From positions 1 through 62,639 of the forward strand of contig CAKZPT010000014.1 of the NCBI GenBank assembly GCA_937139365.1: DNA of 62,639 nt. Direction: 5' to 3'. This DNA is from an uncultured bacterium. GTDB lineage: Bacteria; Verrucomicrobiota; Kiritimatiellia; PWTM01. Under the pieces are notes generated by a model, which saw nothing but the letters and a program-made list of their open reading frames with translations, was not told the origin of the DNA and did not search any database. Positions 36,674 to 46,400 of the stretch are shown piece by piece. A program made the position numbers and the translations under genes. The first letter of the stretch is position 1. Each line of letters starts with the position of its first letter.

Positions 36674-37552
36674 ATGACGATGACCCGACGCGCGTTCGTC
36701 CGCCGCGCGGCCGCCGGCCTGGCCGCGGCGGCCGCCGTTCCAACCGTCCGCGCCGCCAGCGTGGTGCTGCCCGCCCCGGAACCCGGGGAGAAGTTCCACA
36801 TCGGCATGGCTGGATACACCTTCCGGAAGTTCACGCTGGAGGACACGTTGAAAGCACTCCAGAAGGTGGACGTGCGGCTGCTGTGCATCAAGGATTTCCA
36901 CCTGCCGCTGACCTGCACCGAGGCGGAGGCTGCCGCCTTCCACGAGACCTGCCGCAAATACAACGTCACCGGCTACGGGGTCGGGCCGATCTACATGGTC
37001 GGCGAAGCCGAGGTGGACGCCGCCTTCGACTACGCCCGCCGGGTGGGCGTGAAGCTCATCGTCGGCGTCCCTTGCAAACTGGCGGACAAGCGACGGGTGG
37101 AAGACACCGCGCTGCTGCGACATGTGGAGCGGCGGGTCCGCGAGTACGACATGCGGTACGCCATCCACAATCACGGCCCCGACAACTTGCCCTACCCCAC
37201 CGCGGGCGAGATCATGAAGCTGATCGGCGATCTGGACCCCCGGATCGGCATCTGCCTCGACATCGGCCACAACCTCCGGTCCGGCGCCTGCCCGATCGAG
37301 GAACTTCTGCGGTACCGCGACCGCATCCACGACATCCACTTGAAGGACGTCACGGCCGCCAGCAAGGAGGGCAAGACGGTGGAGGTCGGGCGCGGAATCA
37401 TCGACATCCCGAAGTTCGTCCGCGCGCTCCGCGAGGCGGGCTACGCCGGATCGTGCAGCCTGGAATTCGAGAAGGACGCCGACGACCCGGTGGCGGGTGT
37501 GGCGGAATCCATCGGCTACTTCCGCGGCGTGCTGCGGGCGACCCGCGCCTGA
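36674..37552 (+). CDS. TAT-exported sugar phosphate isomerase/epimerase-like (xylose-isomerase-type TIM barrel) protein
   Basis: A protein of 292 residues. A twin-arginine signal (TRRAFVRRAAAGLAAAAAVP) is followed by an AP-endonuclease-2/xylose-isomerase barrel: FHIGMAGYTFRKFTLEDTL, GYGVGPIYM, GVKLIVGVPC, MRYAIHNHGPD, IGICLDIGHNLRSG, IHDIHLKDVTAAS and SCSLEFEKDADDP, which hold the metal-binding His, Asp and Glu positions. Exported members in PVC bacteria accompany Gfo/Idh/MocA proteins and likely epimerise or keto-isomerise sugars. AAGGAG lies 11 bases before ATG 36674; ATG 36680 is also possible. The substrate is unknown. Confidence 0.85.
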   Translation: MTMTRRAFVRRAAAGLAAAAAVPTVRAASVVLPAPEPGEKFHIGMAGYTFRKFTLEDTLKALQKVDVRLLCIKDFHLPLTCTEAEAAAFHETCRKYNVTGYGVGPIYMVGEAEVDAAFDYARRVGVKLIVGVPCKLADKRRVEDTALLRHVERRVREYDMRYAIHNHGPDNLPYPTAGEIMKLIGDLDPRIGICLDIGHNLRSGACPIEELLRYRDRIHDIHLKDVTAASKEGKTVEVGRGIIDIPKFVRALREAGYAGSCSLEFEKDADDPVAGVAESIGYFRGVLRATRA

Positions 37553-37564
37553 GGCGCGGTCCCC

Positions 37565-37903
37565 TCAGGGCGCCAGCCCGCGGATCATGATCAGCAGCAT
37601 CTTGAACGGTTGACGGGCCCGCACCGAGTGGGGCACGCCGGCGGGTATGATGAGCATCGAACCGGCAGGCGCCCGGTGCGCCGATCCGCCGACGACGAAC
37701 TCCCCCTCGCCTTCGAGGACCAGGACGGTCGCGTCGTAGGGGGCGGTGTGTTCGCTCAATCCCTGGCCGGCGTCGAACGCGAACACCGTCAGCGTCCCGG
37801 CGGGCCGGTCCACCAGCGTCCGGCTGACCACCGCGCTGGGGCCGACGGCGACGAGGTCGGCGGGCGCGAGGACGCGGTTCTTCAGGTCGTTGGCGTCGGT
37901 CAT
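37565..37903 (-). CDS. Small cupin-domain protein
   Basis: A single cupin barrel of 112 residues: FAFDAGQGLSEHTAPYDATV carries the first motif (one His, one Glu-type position), VLEGEGEFVVGG the middle and MLIIPAGVPHSVRA the second motif with its His. Such proteins bind a metal and often sense or modify a small molecule. The stop codon of the upstream Fe-S gene (TGA) forms part of the GAGGAGG ribosome site nine bases before the ATG, so the two are coupled. Similar cupins with this Fe-S partner are familiar in anaerobes; the role is not established. Confidence 0.85.
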   Translation of the reverse strand: MTDANDLKNRVLAPADLVAVGPSAVVSRTLVDRPAGTLTVFAFDAGQGLSEHTAPYDATVLVLEGEGEFVVGGSAHRAPAGSMLIIPAGVPHSVRARQPFKMLLIMIRGLAP

Positions 37904-37916
37904 GGTTCCAGCCTCC

Positions 37917-38750
37917 TCATCGTGCCGGCGGGCCGGCGATTCGTTCGGTGGCGATGACGTCTCCGTCGAGGGAGAGCGTCACCTCGTCCAACGCCAGATC
38001 GGAGCGCCCGGATTGCTCGAGCGCCTCGGCGGCGATCGCGGTCAGCCCCCCGCAGCAGGGGACCTCCATTCGCACGACGATGGCGCGCGGGATGGTGCGG
38101 TCCTGGAAGATGGCCGCCAGCTTGGAGGCGTACGGCCCGGTGTCGTCCAGCTTCGGGCAGGCAACGACCACGGCGCGGCCGCGTAGGAAGCGCCAGTGGA
38201 CGTCGGCCGAGGCGATCGGGCCGCACGTGCTCATGAGGACCAGCTCGCGGCCGCGGAAAAAGGGCGCCCCGGCGGGAACCAGGTGCAGTTGGACCGGCCA
38301 TTGCCGCAGCTCCGACGGCTGGATCTTCGGCGGCAGGCCGTCGTCGGCGACGGGCGCGGCGGTGGCCGGCGCCGAGGGCATCCGAACCCGCGAACCCGGA
38401 CATCCACCGAAGGCCATCGGAGCGGGCCGCAACGGGCGATGGGCCGCCCCGGCGCCCGCATGGCGCGCGGCGGCCTCGTCGAACCTGCGCACCGCCTCGG
38501 CGCCGCCAGTGCGGGCGACGTGCGCGCGGGCCGCGACCGGATCGAACTCCGGCACGTCGCGCTCGATGATCTTCAAGGCCCCGGTGGGGCAGGTGCCAAT
38601 GCAGTCGCCGAAGCCGTCGCAGAAATCCTCTTTGACAAGCTTCGCCTTACCGTTCACCAGTTGAAGCGCGCCCTCGGAACAGGCGGTGATGCACTCGCCG
38701 CACCCGTTGCAGAGGGTTTCGTCGATCTCGATGATCTTTCGCCTGGCCAT
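37917..38750 (-). CDS. Two-cluster 4Fe-4S protein with C-terminal CCGG domain
   Basis: A protein of 277 residues. The N-terminus has two clusters: ETLCNGCGECITACSEGAL and FCDGFGDCIGTCPTGAL (about residues 10-60), the latter the CDGxGxCxGxCP signature of a conserved anaerobe family. After a spacer rich in Ala and Pro comes a second domain (about 150-270): FRGRELVLMSTCGPIASAD, VVVACPKLDDTGPYASKL and VRMEVPCCGGLTAIAAEAL, whose Cys residues may hold another metal centre. ATG 38750 is chosen for its GGAGAA site; an earlier in-frame ATG gives an unlikely N-terminus. It is cytoplasmic, probably redox or radical-protection related, and cotranscribed with the cupin. Confidence 0.85.
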   Translation of the reverse strand: MARRKIIEIDETLCNGCGECITACSEGALQLVNGKAKLVKEDFCDGFGDCIGTCPTGALKIIERDVPEFDPVAARAHVARTGGAEAVRRFDEAAARHAGAGAAHRPLRPAPMAFGGCPGSRVRMPSAPATAAPVADDGLPPKIQPSELRQWPVQLHLVPAGAPFFRGRELVLMSTCGPIASADVHWRFLRGRAVVVACPKLDDTGPYASKLAAIFQDRTIPRAIVVRMEVPCCGGLTAIAAEALEQSGRSDLALDEVTLSLDGDVIATERIAGPPAR

Positions 38751-38907
38751 GTTCGTTCTCCGCAGCCCTCTCGGGGCTGGGGGAACGATACACAAACGGC
38801 CGCCGACCGGGCTTGACCCGGATCAAGAAACCCGCGCGGCGCTCCAGGGGACTCAGGGCGCCGGGAGGACGTGGACGGCGTCGATGCAGACGTGGCCTGG
38901 GCCGCCG

Positions 38908-39150
38908 ACGGCGGCCGAACGCGTCCGCACGCCGTTCCTAATCCTGCATGGATCCCAGGACACCGTCGTCCGGCCCGAACAATCGGAGGCTTTGAAGACG
39001 ATCCTAGATCGGAACCGAGCGTCCAACGAACGCCACGTCTTCCCCGGCGAAGGCCACAACATCCCCGGTACCCGCAAGGACGAGGTGGTGGACGCCGTGG
39101 TCGGCTGGTTCGCGCGCCACCGCCTCGCGGGATCCGACCGGGACCCGTAG
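38908..39150 (+). pseudogene. C-terminal fragment of an alpha/beta hydrolase
   Basis: Only the last 80 residues of a hydrolase are readable: RVRTPFLILHGSQDTVVRPE holds the acid Asp of the triad and HVFPGEGHNIPGTRKDEV the His, followed by VVGWFARHRLAG. The nucleophile Ser elbow and the first two thirds are absent, and the frame upstream is the antisense of the Fe-S gene. It is a truncated relic. Confidence 0.55.
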
Positions 39151-39280
39151 CGCGGTTCACCCATTCCCGACATTGCGGCTGGAGGTTCCGACGGGGCCGG
39201 TGCACCGGGATGCAATGGTGGGCGGTTCCCATTCGTTGACCGAACAGGACGGTCCCTCCGAGGGACGCTGGAGGTGTGCG

Positions 39281-40474
39281 ATGCAGGCAGGGCCATGGCT
39301 GGCGGCGGCAATCGGCGCGGCGGCGGCAGGCGGCGCGGAGGGCGTTCCGCCGGCGGCCGTCCCGATGCCGCCGGGATCGAACGCCATGGCGCGAGCAGCG
39401 GAATACTCGGCGAGCCGCGGCGGCCGTGCGTTTCTCGTGCAGGTGGACGGCCGCGTCGTGTTCGAACGGTACGACGGCTGGCCGCCCAACCTTCCCCACC
39501 CGCTGGCCTCCGGCACCAAGTCGTTCACCGGCGTGCTGGCGATGCTGGCGGTGCAGGACGGATTGTTGCAGCTGGACGAGCGCGCGGCGGACACGCTGAC
39601 GGAGTGGGCAGGCGACCCGGGCAAATCGAAGATCACGGTCCGGCAGCTGTTGCAGCTTTCTTCCGGCCTGCCCGCCGGCGACCGGCAGGTGAAGGGCGGC
39701 GGGCGGTCGGGCGCCCGGCTGCTGGGCTGGGCAGCCTCCAACCGCACAGCGCGCCTCGGATTGGACGACGCGCCGGAGGTTGCCGATGGGGTACGCGCGG
39801 CCCTCGAGCTTCCGCTGGCGCACGAGCCCGGCACGAAGTTCGACTATGGTCCCAGCCACTTCTACGCCTTCGTCGGCCTACTCCGTCGAAAGCTGGAGTC
39901 CTCGGATCGTCCCGAGAAGAACGTGATTGTGTATCTCCATCGCCGCCTGCTGGAGACGATCGGCATTCCCAACGGCCGCGTCGGCCGCGACCGGGCCGGC
40001 CATCCGGACCTGGCCGGCGGCATGTTGCTGACGGCCCGAGAGTGGGCGCGGTTCGGGCAATTCATCGCGGACCGGGGCGCGCGGCGGCGGGAAGATGGAA
40101 CGTTGGAGCCGTGGTTGAAGCCCGAACTGCTGGCCGAGTGTTTCCGCCCCAGCCCGGCAAATCCCCGCTACGGTTTAACGTGGTGGCTGCCGAGCGGCGC
40201 GGGCGCGCAAGGGGAGAACCCGGCGGATGGGCTCGGGGAAGGCCGGCGGCGGTTCGCCCGCATGTCTCCAGTCCGCGACGCCGCCGGCCGTCCCGTGACG
40301 GCGTACATGGCGGCCGGTCTGGGCACGCAACGGCTGTTGGTGCTGTCCGACCAAGGATGGGTGATCGTCCGGTTCGCGGACGGCTCGCAGCGAACCATCA
40401 GCTATTCCGACGCGGAACTGGTGCGGTTGCTGTTCGACGCCCCGTCGGCCCCGTCGGCGAACGGCGGGAGCTGA
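39281..40474 (+). CDS. Secreted beta-lactamase-fold serine hydrolase
   Basis: A protein of 397 residues with a short signal (MQAGPWLAAAIGAAAAGG). The penicillin-binding fold is shown by PLASGTKSFTGVLAMLAVQDG with the S-x-x-K type S-G-T-K, FDYGPSHFYAFVGLL for the Y-x-N-like motif (here Y-G-P-S), and ISYSDAEL late in the chain. Members of this class (beta-lactamase, esterase, D-Ala peptidase) act in the periplasm; the changed Tyr motif and a missing K-T-G make a true beta-lactamase unlikely, so an esterase-type role is better supported. GGAGG lies six bases before the ATG. It follows the alpha/beta hydrolase remnant. Confidence 0.8.
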   Translation: MQAGPWLAAAIGAAAAGGAEGVPPAAVPMPPGSNAMARAAEYSASRGGRAFLVQVDGRVVFERYDGWPPNLPHPLASGTKSFTGVLAMLAVQDGLLQLDERAADTLTEWAGDPGKSKITVRQLLQLSSGLPAGDRQVKGGGRSGARLLGWAASNRTARLGLDDAPEVADGVRAALELPLAHEPGTKFDYGPSHFYAFVGLLRRKLESSDRPEKNVIVYLHRRLLETIGIPNGRVGRDRAGHPDLAGGMLLTAREWARFGQFIADRGARRREDGTLEPWLKPELLAECFRPSPANPRYGLTWWLPSGAGAQGENPADGLGEGRRRFARMSPVRDAAGRPVTAYMAAGLGTQRLLVLSDQGWVIVRFADGSQRTISYSDAELVRLLFDAPSAPSANGGS

Positions 40475-40637
40475 GCCCCGTCCTCGGGCGCAGACGGCGT
40501 GGCCGGCCGCCGCCCTCACCGCCCGGCCCCCGTCGCTGTTCCCCAGTTTTGCGGTATCGTCGACGCCGGGGGACCGGCGAAGTTTGACGCGCCGCTTCGG
40601 TCTAGGTAATGCTGACAATGGACGAGAAGGGGCGCGA

Positions 40638-41873
40638 ATGAACGTTGTCGCGGTGATCATGGGCGGGGGCGCAGGCACGCGGCTGCAGCCGTTGACGCGC
40701 GACCGGGCCAAACCGGCGGTTCCGATTGCCGGCAAATACCGGCTGGTGGACATCCCCATCAGCAACTGCCTCAACAGCCGGCTGCGCAAGATCTATCTGC
40801 TGACGCAGTACAACAGCGTGTCGCTGCACGAGCACGTCGCCAACACCTATCAGTTCGACCAGTTCCACCGCGGCTTCGTGCGGATCATCGCGGCGCAGCA
40901 AACGCCCGATTCCGAGTCTTGGTACGAAGGCACGGCGGACGCGGTGCGCAAGTCGTTCCGCTACTTCATGGACGAGTCGCCGGACCTGATTGTGGTCCTG
41001 TCCGGCGACCAGCTCTACCGGATGGACTTCCAGCAGGTGATCGAGCAACACCTGGCCAACCGGGCGGACGTCACGATCGCGACGAAGCCGGTGCCGAGAA
41101 GCGAAGCCGCCGCGCTGGGCATCATGCAGGTGGGCGAGCACAACCGGATCCTCCGGTTCGTCGAGAAGCCCGGCGACACGCCGCGGCTGACCGAGCTGCG
41201 CGCCCCGATGTACGGCGAAGAGCGGTACCTGGCCAGCATGGGCATCTACGTCTTCAACCGCCAGGTCCTCCAGGATCTGCTGGCGGACGGCTCGCGCACC
41301 GACTTCGGAAAGCACATCATCCCGTCGGCGATCGAGCACTACAACGTCCACAGCTACATCTTCGAGGGCTACTGGCGCGACATCGGGACGATCGGTGCCT
41401 TCTGGGAGGCCAACCTCGAGCTGACCAGCCCGCGCCCCCCGTTCACGTTCTACGACTCCCGCGCGCCGGTCTACACCCACATGCGGTTTCTGCCCTCGTC
41501 CAAGATCAACTGCTGCGACCTGAACCGCACCCTGCTGGCCGAGGGCTGCATCATCAGCGGCCACCGGATCCTGCACTCGATCATCGGCGTGCGGGCCACC
41601 ATCGGCGAGGGCACCGTGATCGAGCACTCGATCATCATGGGCGCCGACTACTACGAGTTCGAGCGCAAGGCCGGCGACGGCCCGCCGATGGGCATCGGGC
41701 GCGACTGCTTCATCCGCAACGCGATCATCGACAAGAACGCCCGGATCGGCGACGGGGCCTACATCACCCCGGACGGCAAGGCCGACGGGACCGCCACGCC
41801 GCTGTTCACCGTGCGGGACGGCGTGATCGTCATCCCGAAGAACACCGTGATCCCCCCGGGGACGCGGCTGTGA
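40638..41873 (+). CDS. glgC: Glucose-1-phosphate adenylyltransferase
   Basis: Makes ADP-glucose for glycogen synthesis; 411 residues. The nucleotidyltransferase start is VIMGGGAGTRLQPLTRDRAK, then PISNCLNSRLRKIYLLTQYN, the sugar-binding VLSGDQLYRMDF, VEKPGDTPRL, and the C-terminal left-handed beta-helix (about 290-411). The frame opens at 40584, but ATG 40638 gives the normal N-terminus with an AAGGGG-type site six bases before it. It overlaps folB by GTGA. No glycogen synthase or branching enzyme is in the window. Confidence 0.95.
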   Translation: MNVVAVIMGGGAGTRLQPLTRDRAKPAVPIAGKYRLVDIPISNCLNSRLRKIYLLTQYNSVSLHEHVANTYQFDQFHRGFVRIIAAQQTPDSESWYEGTADAVRKSFRYFMDESPDLIVVLSGDQLYRMDFQQVIEQHLANRADVTIATKPVPRSEAAALGIMQVGEHNRILRFVEKPGDTPRLTELRAPMYGEERYLASMGIYVFNRQVLQDLLADGSRTDFGKHIIPSAIEHYNVHSYIFEGYWRDIGTIGAFWEANLELTSPRPPFTFYDSRAPVYTHMRFLPSSKINCCDLNRTLLAEGCIISGHRILHSIIGVRATIGEGTVIEHSIIMGADYYEFERKAGDGPPMGIGRDCFIRNAIIDKNARIGDGAYITPDGKADGTATPLFTVRDGVIVIPKNTVIPPGTRL

Positions 41874-42232
41874 CCGACCGGATCCTGATCCGCGACTTGG
41901 CGCTGCGGTGTATCATTGGCGTGCAGCCGGAGGAACGCCGGGCGCGCCAGGACGTCGTACTGAACATCGCGATGGAGGCCGACTGCCGGCGCGCCGCGCG
42001 CACCGACGATCTCGCCGACGCGGTGGACTACAAGGCCATCAAGCGCGACATCATCGAGATGGTCGAGGCCAGCTCGTACCACCTGCTCGAGACGCTCGCT
42101 GAACGGGTGGCCGACATCTGCCTGCGCCCCCGCGGCGTCCGGCGGGTGACCGTCACCGTCGACAAGCCCGGCGCGCTGAGGTTCGCCCGCAGCGTGGCCG
42201 TCGAGATCCGCCGGACGCGCCGACGCTCCTGA
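41870..42232 (+). CDS. folB: Dihydroneopterin aldolase
   Basis: Folate-pathway enzyme (7,8-dihydroneopterin to 6-hydroxymethyl-dihydropterin), 120 residues: ILIRDLALRCIIGVQPEERR, DDLADAVDYKAIKRDI with the D-Y motif, SYHLLETLAERVADICL with the catalytic-type Glu, and VTVDKPGALRFARSVAVEI with the Lys. The start is GTG overlapping the glgC stop (GTGA). Coupling of a glycogen gene with a folate gene is odd in function but is fixed here by the overlap. It ends six bases from the convergent porin gene. Confidence 0.92.
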   Translation: MTDRILIRDLALRCIIGVQPEERRARQDVVLNIAMEADCRRAARTDDLADAVDYKAIKRDIIEMVEASSYHLLETLAERVADICLRPRGVRRVTVTVDKPGALRFARSVAVEIRRTRRRS

Positions 42233-42238
42233 CAACGT

Positions 42239-43333
42239 CTACAGCAGCAGCTGCAGGCCGAGGATCCACTGGTCCGGGCTGTCGCCCCACCGGAACTCCA
42301 GACCCCCGCGGAGGTTGTGTCCCTTCCCGAACACGTGCAGGCCGACCGTGTAGTCCTCGGCGGTGGCGCCGGTGTCCGGATCCTGCCACGAATACTTGGC
42401 CACCGGCATCACGCGCCCGGCCAGCAACACCCCCGTCTCGACGAAGGCGGTGTTCCCCTGGAACAGCGCGTTGTCCCATTCGTACCACGCCGCGTTCAGC
42501 GTCAGCCCGACCCCGCCGACCTCGAAGCCGGACTGCAGGTCCACCACCCAGTTCTCCGAATCGATGATCTCCGGAGCCGGCGCCGGGCTGGCCGCCCCCT
42601 CCGGCAGCGCCGAAACGCTGCTGGTGGCCTTGTTCTGCCGGTCCACGCCTGCGCCGATGGACACGTAGTCCCCCGCCTTGCCCAGCCGGCACTGGTTGAA
42701 GAACCAGCCCGTCTCGGCCTTGCCGAGCAGGTTGACGGCCAGGTGGCCGGTCAGGCGCACGTCCGCGTCCGGGTTCTTCGTCCCGCCACTCTCGTCGTAG
42801 CCGTCGAAGACGCCGACGAAATAGGCGATCCGCTGGTCGAGGAACGAACCGTGCAGCTCGGCGCCGATGTCGCGCCACACGAAGGCGTTGGGGAGCTTGA
42901 GGACTTCGGCGTTGAAGTCGTGGCCGAGGAGGGTGGAGGCGCCGGAGCGGCTCTCGAACGAGAACGGCAGCAGGATCAGACCGGCCTTGACATAGTGGTT
43001 GGTCACGACCGGCAGGCGCAGGTCCACAAAAAGGTCCTGCATTTTCACCTGCGCATCCACGCCGTGCTTGCCGAAGTTCGGGCTGTCCGTCTCGGCAAAG
43101 AACTGGACGCCTTCCATGACCTGGCCCGACAGGATGATGCGCGCCCGGCGGACGAAGAAGTCATTCTCCGGCGAGGCGCCGTCGGTGCGCGTGGCGTTGA
43201 TCTGACCCAGAAAGGCGAACTGCATCCAGCTGTCGTCCGAGATCTGCACCTTCGGCCCGGCCGCCGCACCCACCACCGCCATGGCGGCCGCCACCACGGT
43301 GATCTTTTCCACACGAATCCGTTCATGCATCAT
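42239..43333 (-). CDS. Outer-membrane porin (phosphate-selective porin O/P type)
   Basis: A protein of 364 residues. The signal peptide ends near VVGAAAG; the mature part is alternating beta strands rich in aromatic residues: VQISDDSWMQFAFLGQINAT, FFVRRARIILSGQVMEGVQF, KMQDLFVDLRLPVVTNHYVK, FGYD-like loops and a terminal strand DQWILGLQLLL with a hydrophobic last residue, as outer-membrane porins require. The R-R-A-R-I motif is that of the OprO/OprP family. ATG 43333 is used; the region before it is not coding. The substrate is unknown; family members pass anions. It is convergent with folB and divergent from the GH106-like gene. Confidence 0.8.
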   Translation of the reverse strand: MMHERIRVEKITVVAAAMAVVGAAAGPKVQISDDSWMQFAFLGQINATRTDGASPENDFFVRRARIILSGQVMEGVQFFAETDSPNFGKHGVDAQVKMQDLFVDLRLPVVTNHYVKAGLILLPFSFESRSGASTLLGHDFNAEVLKLPNAFVWRDIGAELHGSFLDQRIAYFVGVFDGYDESGGTKNPDADVRLTGHLAVNLLGKAETGWFFNQCRLGKAGDYVSIGAGVDRQNKATSSVSALPEGAASPAPAPEIIDSENWVVDLQSGFEVGGVGLTLNAAWYEWDNALFQGNTAFVETGVLLAGRVMPVAKYSWQDPDTGATAEDYTVGLHVFGKGHNLRGGLEFRWGDSPDQWILGLQLLL

Positions 43334-43463
43334 GTTGAGGTTTTCCCGGCCGGCGCGCCGCAACAGCCGCACCCGGCCCTGACGATGGAACCGTGCGGCG
43401 CCGGCAGCGTCAAGTCGATCCGCGGCGCGGGACGGCCGGGAGAAGGCCTTGGAGGCGACGCTG

Positions 43464-46400
43464 ATGCGCACAAACCCGTGGATCCGGATGGCCGCGGCGG
43501 TCGCGCTGGCAGCCGCGGCGGAGGAAAGGGACCACCTTGCGGCCGGCTTCGCCGCCCCGCCGGCGGGGTTCGACACCGCGCCGTTCTGGGTTTGGAACGA
43601 CGAGGTCTCCCCTGCACAGGTCGAGGCCGGCCTGCGCGAACTGGCCGCGGCCGGCATGCGCTCGGTCATCGTCCATCCCCGCCCGGGCCTCACCGTGCCC
43701 TACCTGGGGGAACGATGGTTCGAGATGTGGCGCAGGGCGATCGAGTCGGCCCGCGAACTCGGCATGGAGCTTTGGATCTACGACGAGAACTCGTACCCCT
43801 CAGGGTTCGCCGGCGGCTGGGTGCCGGAGGCCATGCCGGACGCAAAGGCAGTCAACCTCGTCGCCGCCGAATCGACCAACCCGCCGGCCGTCGGGGAGGC
43901 CACCGTGGCGGTGTTCCGGATCGACGGCGACGAGGTCCGGGACGTGACCGCCGCCTTGCGCTCCGGCGGGGCGCCCGGCGGAGGGCGCTACCTTGCGGTC
44001 GCGCGTAAGACCGAGGGCCGCGCGGCGGAGTGGTACGGCGGGTGGTGGTACGTGGACCTGTTGCGGCCAGGCGTGACGGAGCGCTTCCTCGAGGTCACGC
44101 TAGAACCATACCGCCAGCGGTTCGGCGATGAATTCGGACGCCTGATCCGCGGCGTGTTCACCGACGAGCCGCACATCTCGGGTACGGGTGGCCTGCCATG
44201 GACGGACGATTTCGCGGAGCAGTTCGAACGCCGCCGCGGTTACGCCCTGCCGCCGCACCTGGCGTCGCTCTTCGCCGAAGTCGGCGACTGGCGGCGCGTC
44301 CGTCACGATTTTTACCGCACGGCGCACGAGCTGTTCGTGGAGCGGTGGGCGATGCCCTACCACGAATACTGCCGCCGGCACCGCCTCGAGCTGACGGGGC
44401 ACTACTGGGAACACGGCTGGCCGATGGCCCGCCAGGTGCCGGACAACATGGCGATGTACCTCTGGATGCAGCGGCCGGGCATCGACATCCTGTTCAACCA
44501 GTACGCGGAGCGGCCCAACGCACAATTCGGGAACGTCCGGTCGGTGCGGGAGGTGCACAGCGCCGCGCTGCAGGCCGGCCGCCCCCGCAACCTCTGCGAG
44601 GCCTACGGCGGGTCCGGCTGGGACGTCCGCTTCGAAGACCTACGCCGGATCGGCGACTGGCTGCTGGCGCTGGGGATCAACACGATCAACCAGCACCTGT
44701 CCCACCTGAGCATCCGCGGCGCCCGCAAACGCGACTATCCCGTTTCGTTCTCCGAGCACGCCCCGTGGTGGCCGCTGTATCCGCTGCAGGCCCGCTACTT
44801 CGCCCGCCTCCAGTACGCCCTGACGCGGGGCGACGCCCCGCCCGCCGCCGCGCTGGTGCTGGAGCCGACCACAACCTGCTGGATGTACCAGGACGGCCCC
44901 AAGGCCGGCCCCCGCGCCGTGGAGATTGCCGAGGCGTTCACGGACCTGCTCGGCCGGCTCGAGGCGGCCCAGGTGGAATACGAGCTCGGCAGCGAGGACA
45001 TCCTCGAGCGCATCGGGGCCGTCGAGGACGGCCGCCTGCGGGTCGGCTGCCGCGTCTACCACACGGTCGTCCTGCCGGCGGGTGCCGAGAACCTGTTCCG
45101 TTCCACGCTGCGCCGCCTTCAGGCGTTCGCCGAGGCCGGCGGACGGATCTTCGCGCTAGGCCCCCCGCCCCGTTGCATCGACGGCCGGGAGTCCGACGAA
45201 GCCGCGGCGCTGGCGGCCACGCCAGCATGGACGCAAACGGATCCCGACGCCCTCCTGGCCGCGCTCGCCGCCCGCCTCGCCCCCGGTGCCCGAATCCACC
45301 GCGCCGACGGCGACGCGGGCAAATTGTTCCATCTCCGCCGCGTGCTGCCGGATGGGGAGTTCCTCTTCCTCGCCAACGCCAGCTCCAACGAATGGAGCCG
45401 CGGTCGTGTCACGTCTCCGGCCCGGTCGGCCGAGGACTGGGACGCGTTCACTGGCGGCACCGCCCCCGCCTACTTCGTACCCACCGCCGACGGCATCGAG
45501 GCGCCGTTCGAGCTGCCGCCCTCCTCGAGCCGGCTGCTGCGGTTCTCGACCGCCTCCGCCCCGCCGGCGCCGGCGGGCGCCGTGCGTCGAGCCGTGCCGG
45601 TGCCGCCGGCCGGCCCGTTCGCCGTACGGCGCATGGACCCCGCTATGCTGACGCTGGACTTCGTGGATGTCGAATGCGCCGGCGAACGCCGCACCAATCT
45701 CCACGTCGCGGCCGCCGGCGACTGGGTCTGGAGCCGGCACGGGTTCGAGAAGAACCCCTGGCGGCACGCCGTCCAGTTCCGCGACCGGATCGTCCGCCGC
45801 ACATTCCCGCCCGACAGCGGGTTCACGCTGGTGTACCGGTTCGTGATCGAGGGCGACCCTCCGTCCGCGCTCGAGGCAGTGGTCGAGCGGCCCGACCTTT
45901 ATTCGATCCAGTGTAACGGCCGCGAGGTCCGCGCCCGCGAGGGCGAGTGGTGGTTGGACCGCTCGTTCGGACGGGTGCCACTCGGCGGCGCCGTGCGCAG
46001 CGGGACCAACGAACTGACGCTGACGGCGCGGCCAATGACGGTCTGGCACGAGCCGGACCATGTGACGCTGCTGGGCGCTTTTTCGGCCCGGCCCTCGGAG
46101 CGCGGCTATATCCTCGCCGCCGAAACGCCCCTTGGGATCGGGCCGTGGCCCGCCCAGGGCCATCCCCACTACGCCGGCCGGATGTCGTACGCGGCGGAGT
46201 TCGACGCACCGCGGGCCGGCCGGCATCGCGTGCGCCTGCCCGCCTGGCACGGGGCCGTCGCCGAGGTGCGCGTGGACCGCCGCGCGGTGGGCGTGATCGC
46301 CGGACCTCCCTACGAGCTAGAGCTGGCGCGGCCGCTCTCCGTCGGCCGGCACCGCGTTGAGGTCGTGGTGTACGGACTGCTGAAAAATCTCCTCGGCCCG

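Noticed and set aside
40584-40612. TTGACG-17-TAATGC as a glgC promoter
   Set aside because: The -35 is good but the -10 matches only two positions; not listed as a feature.
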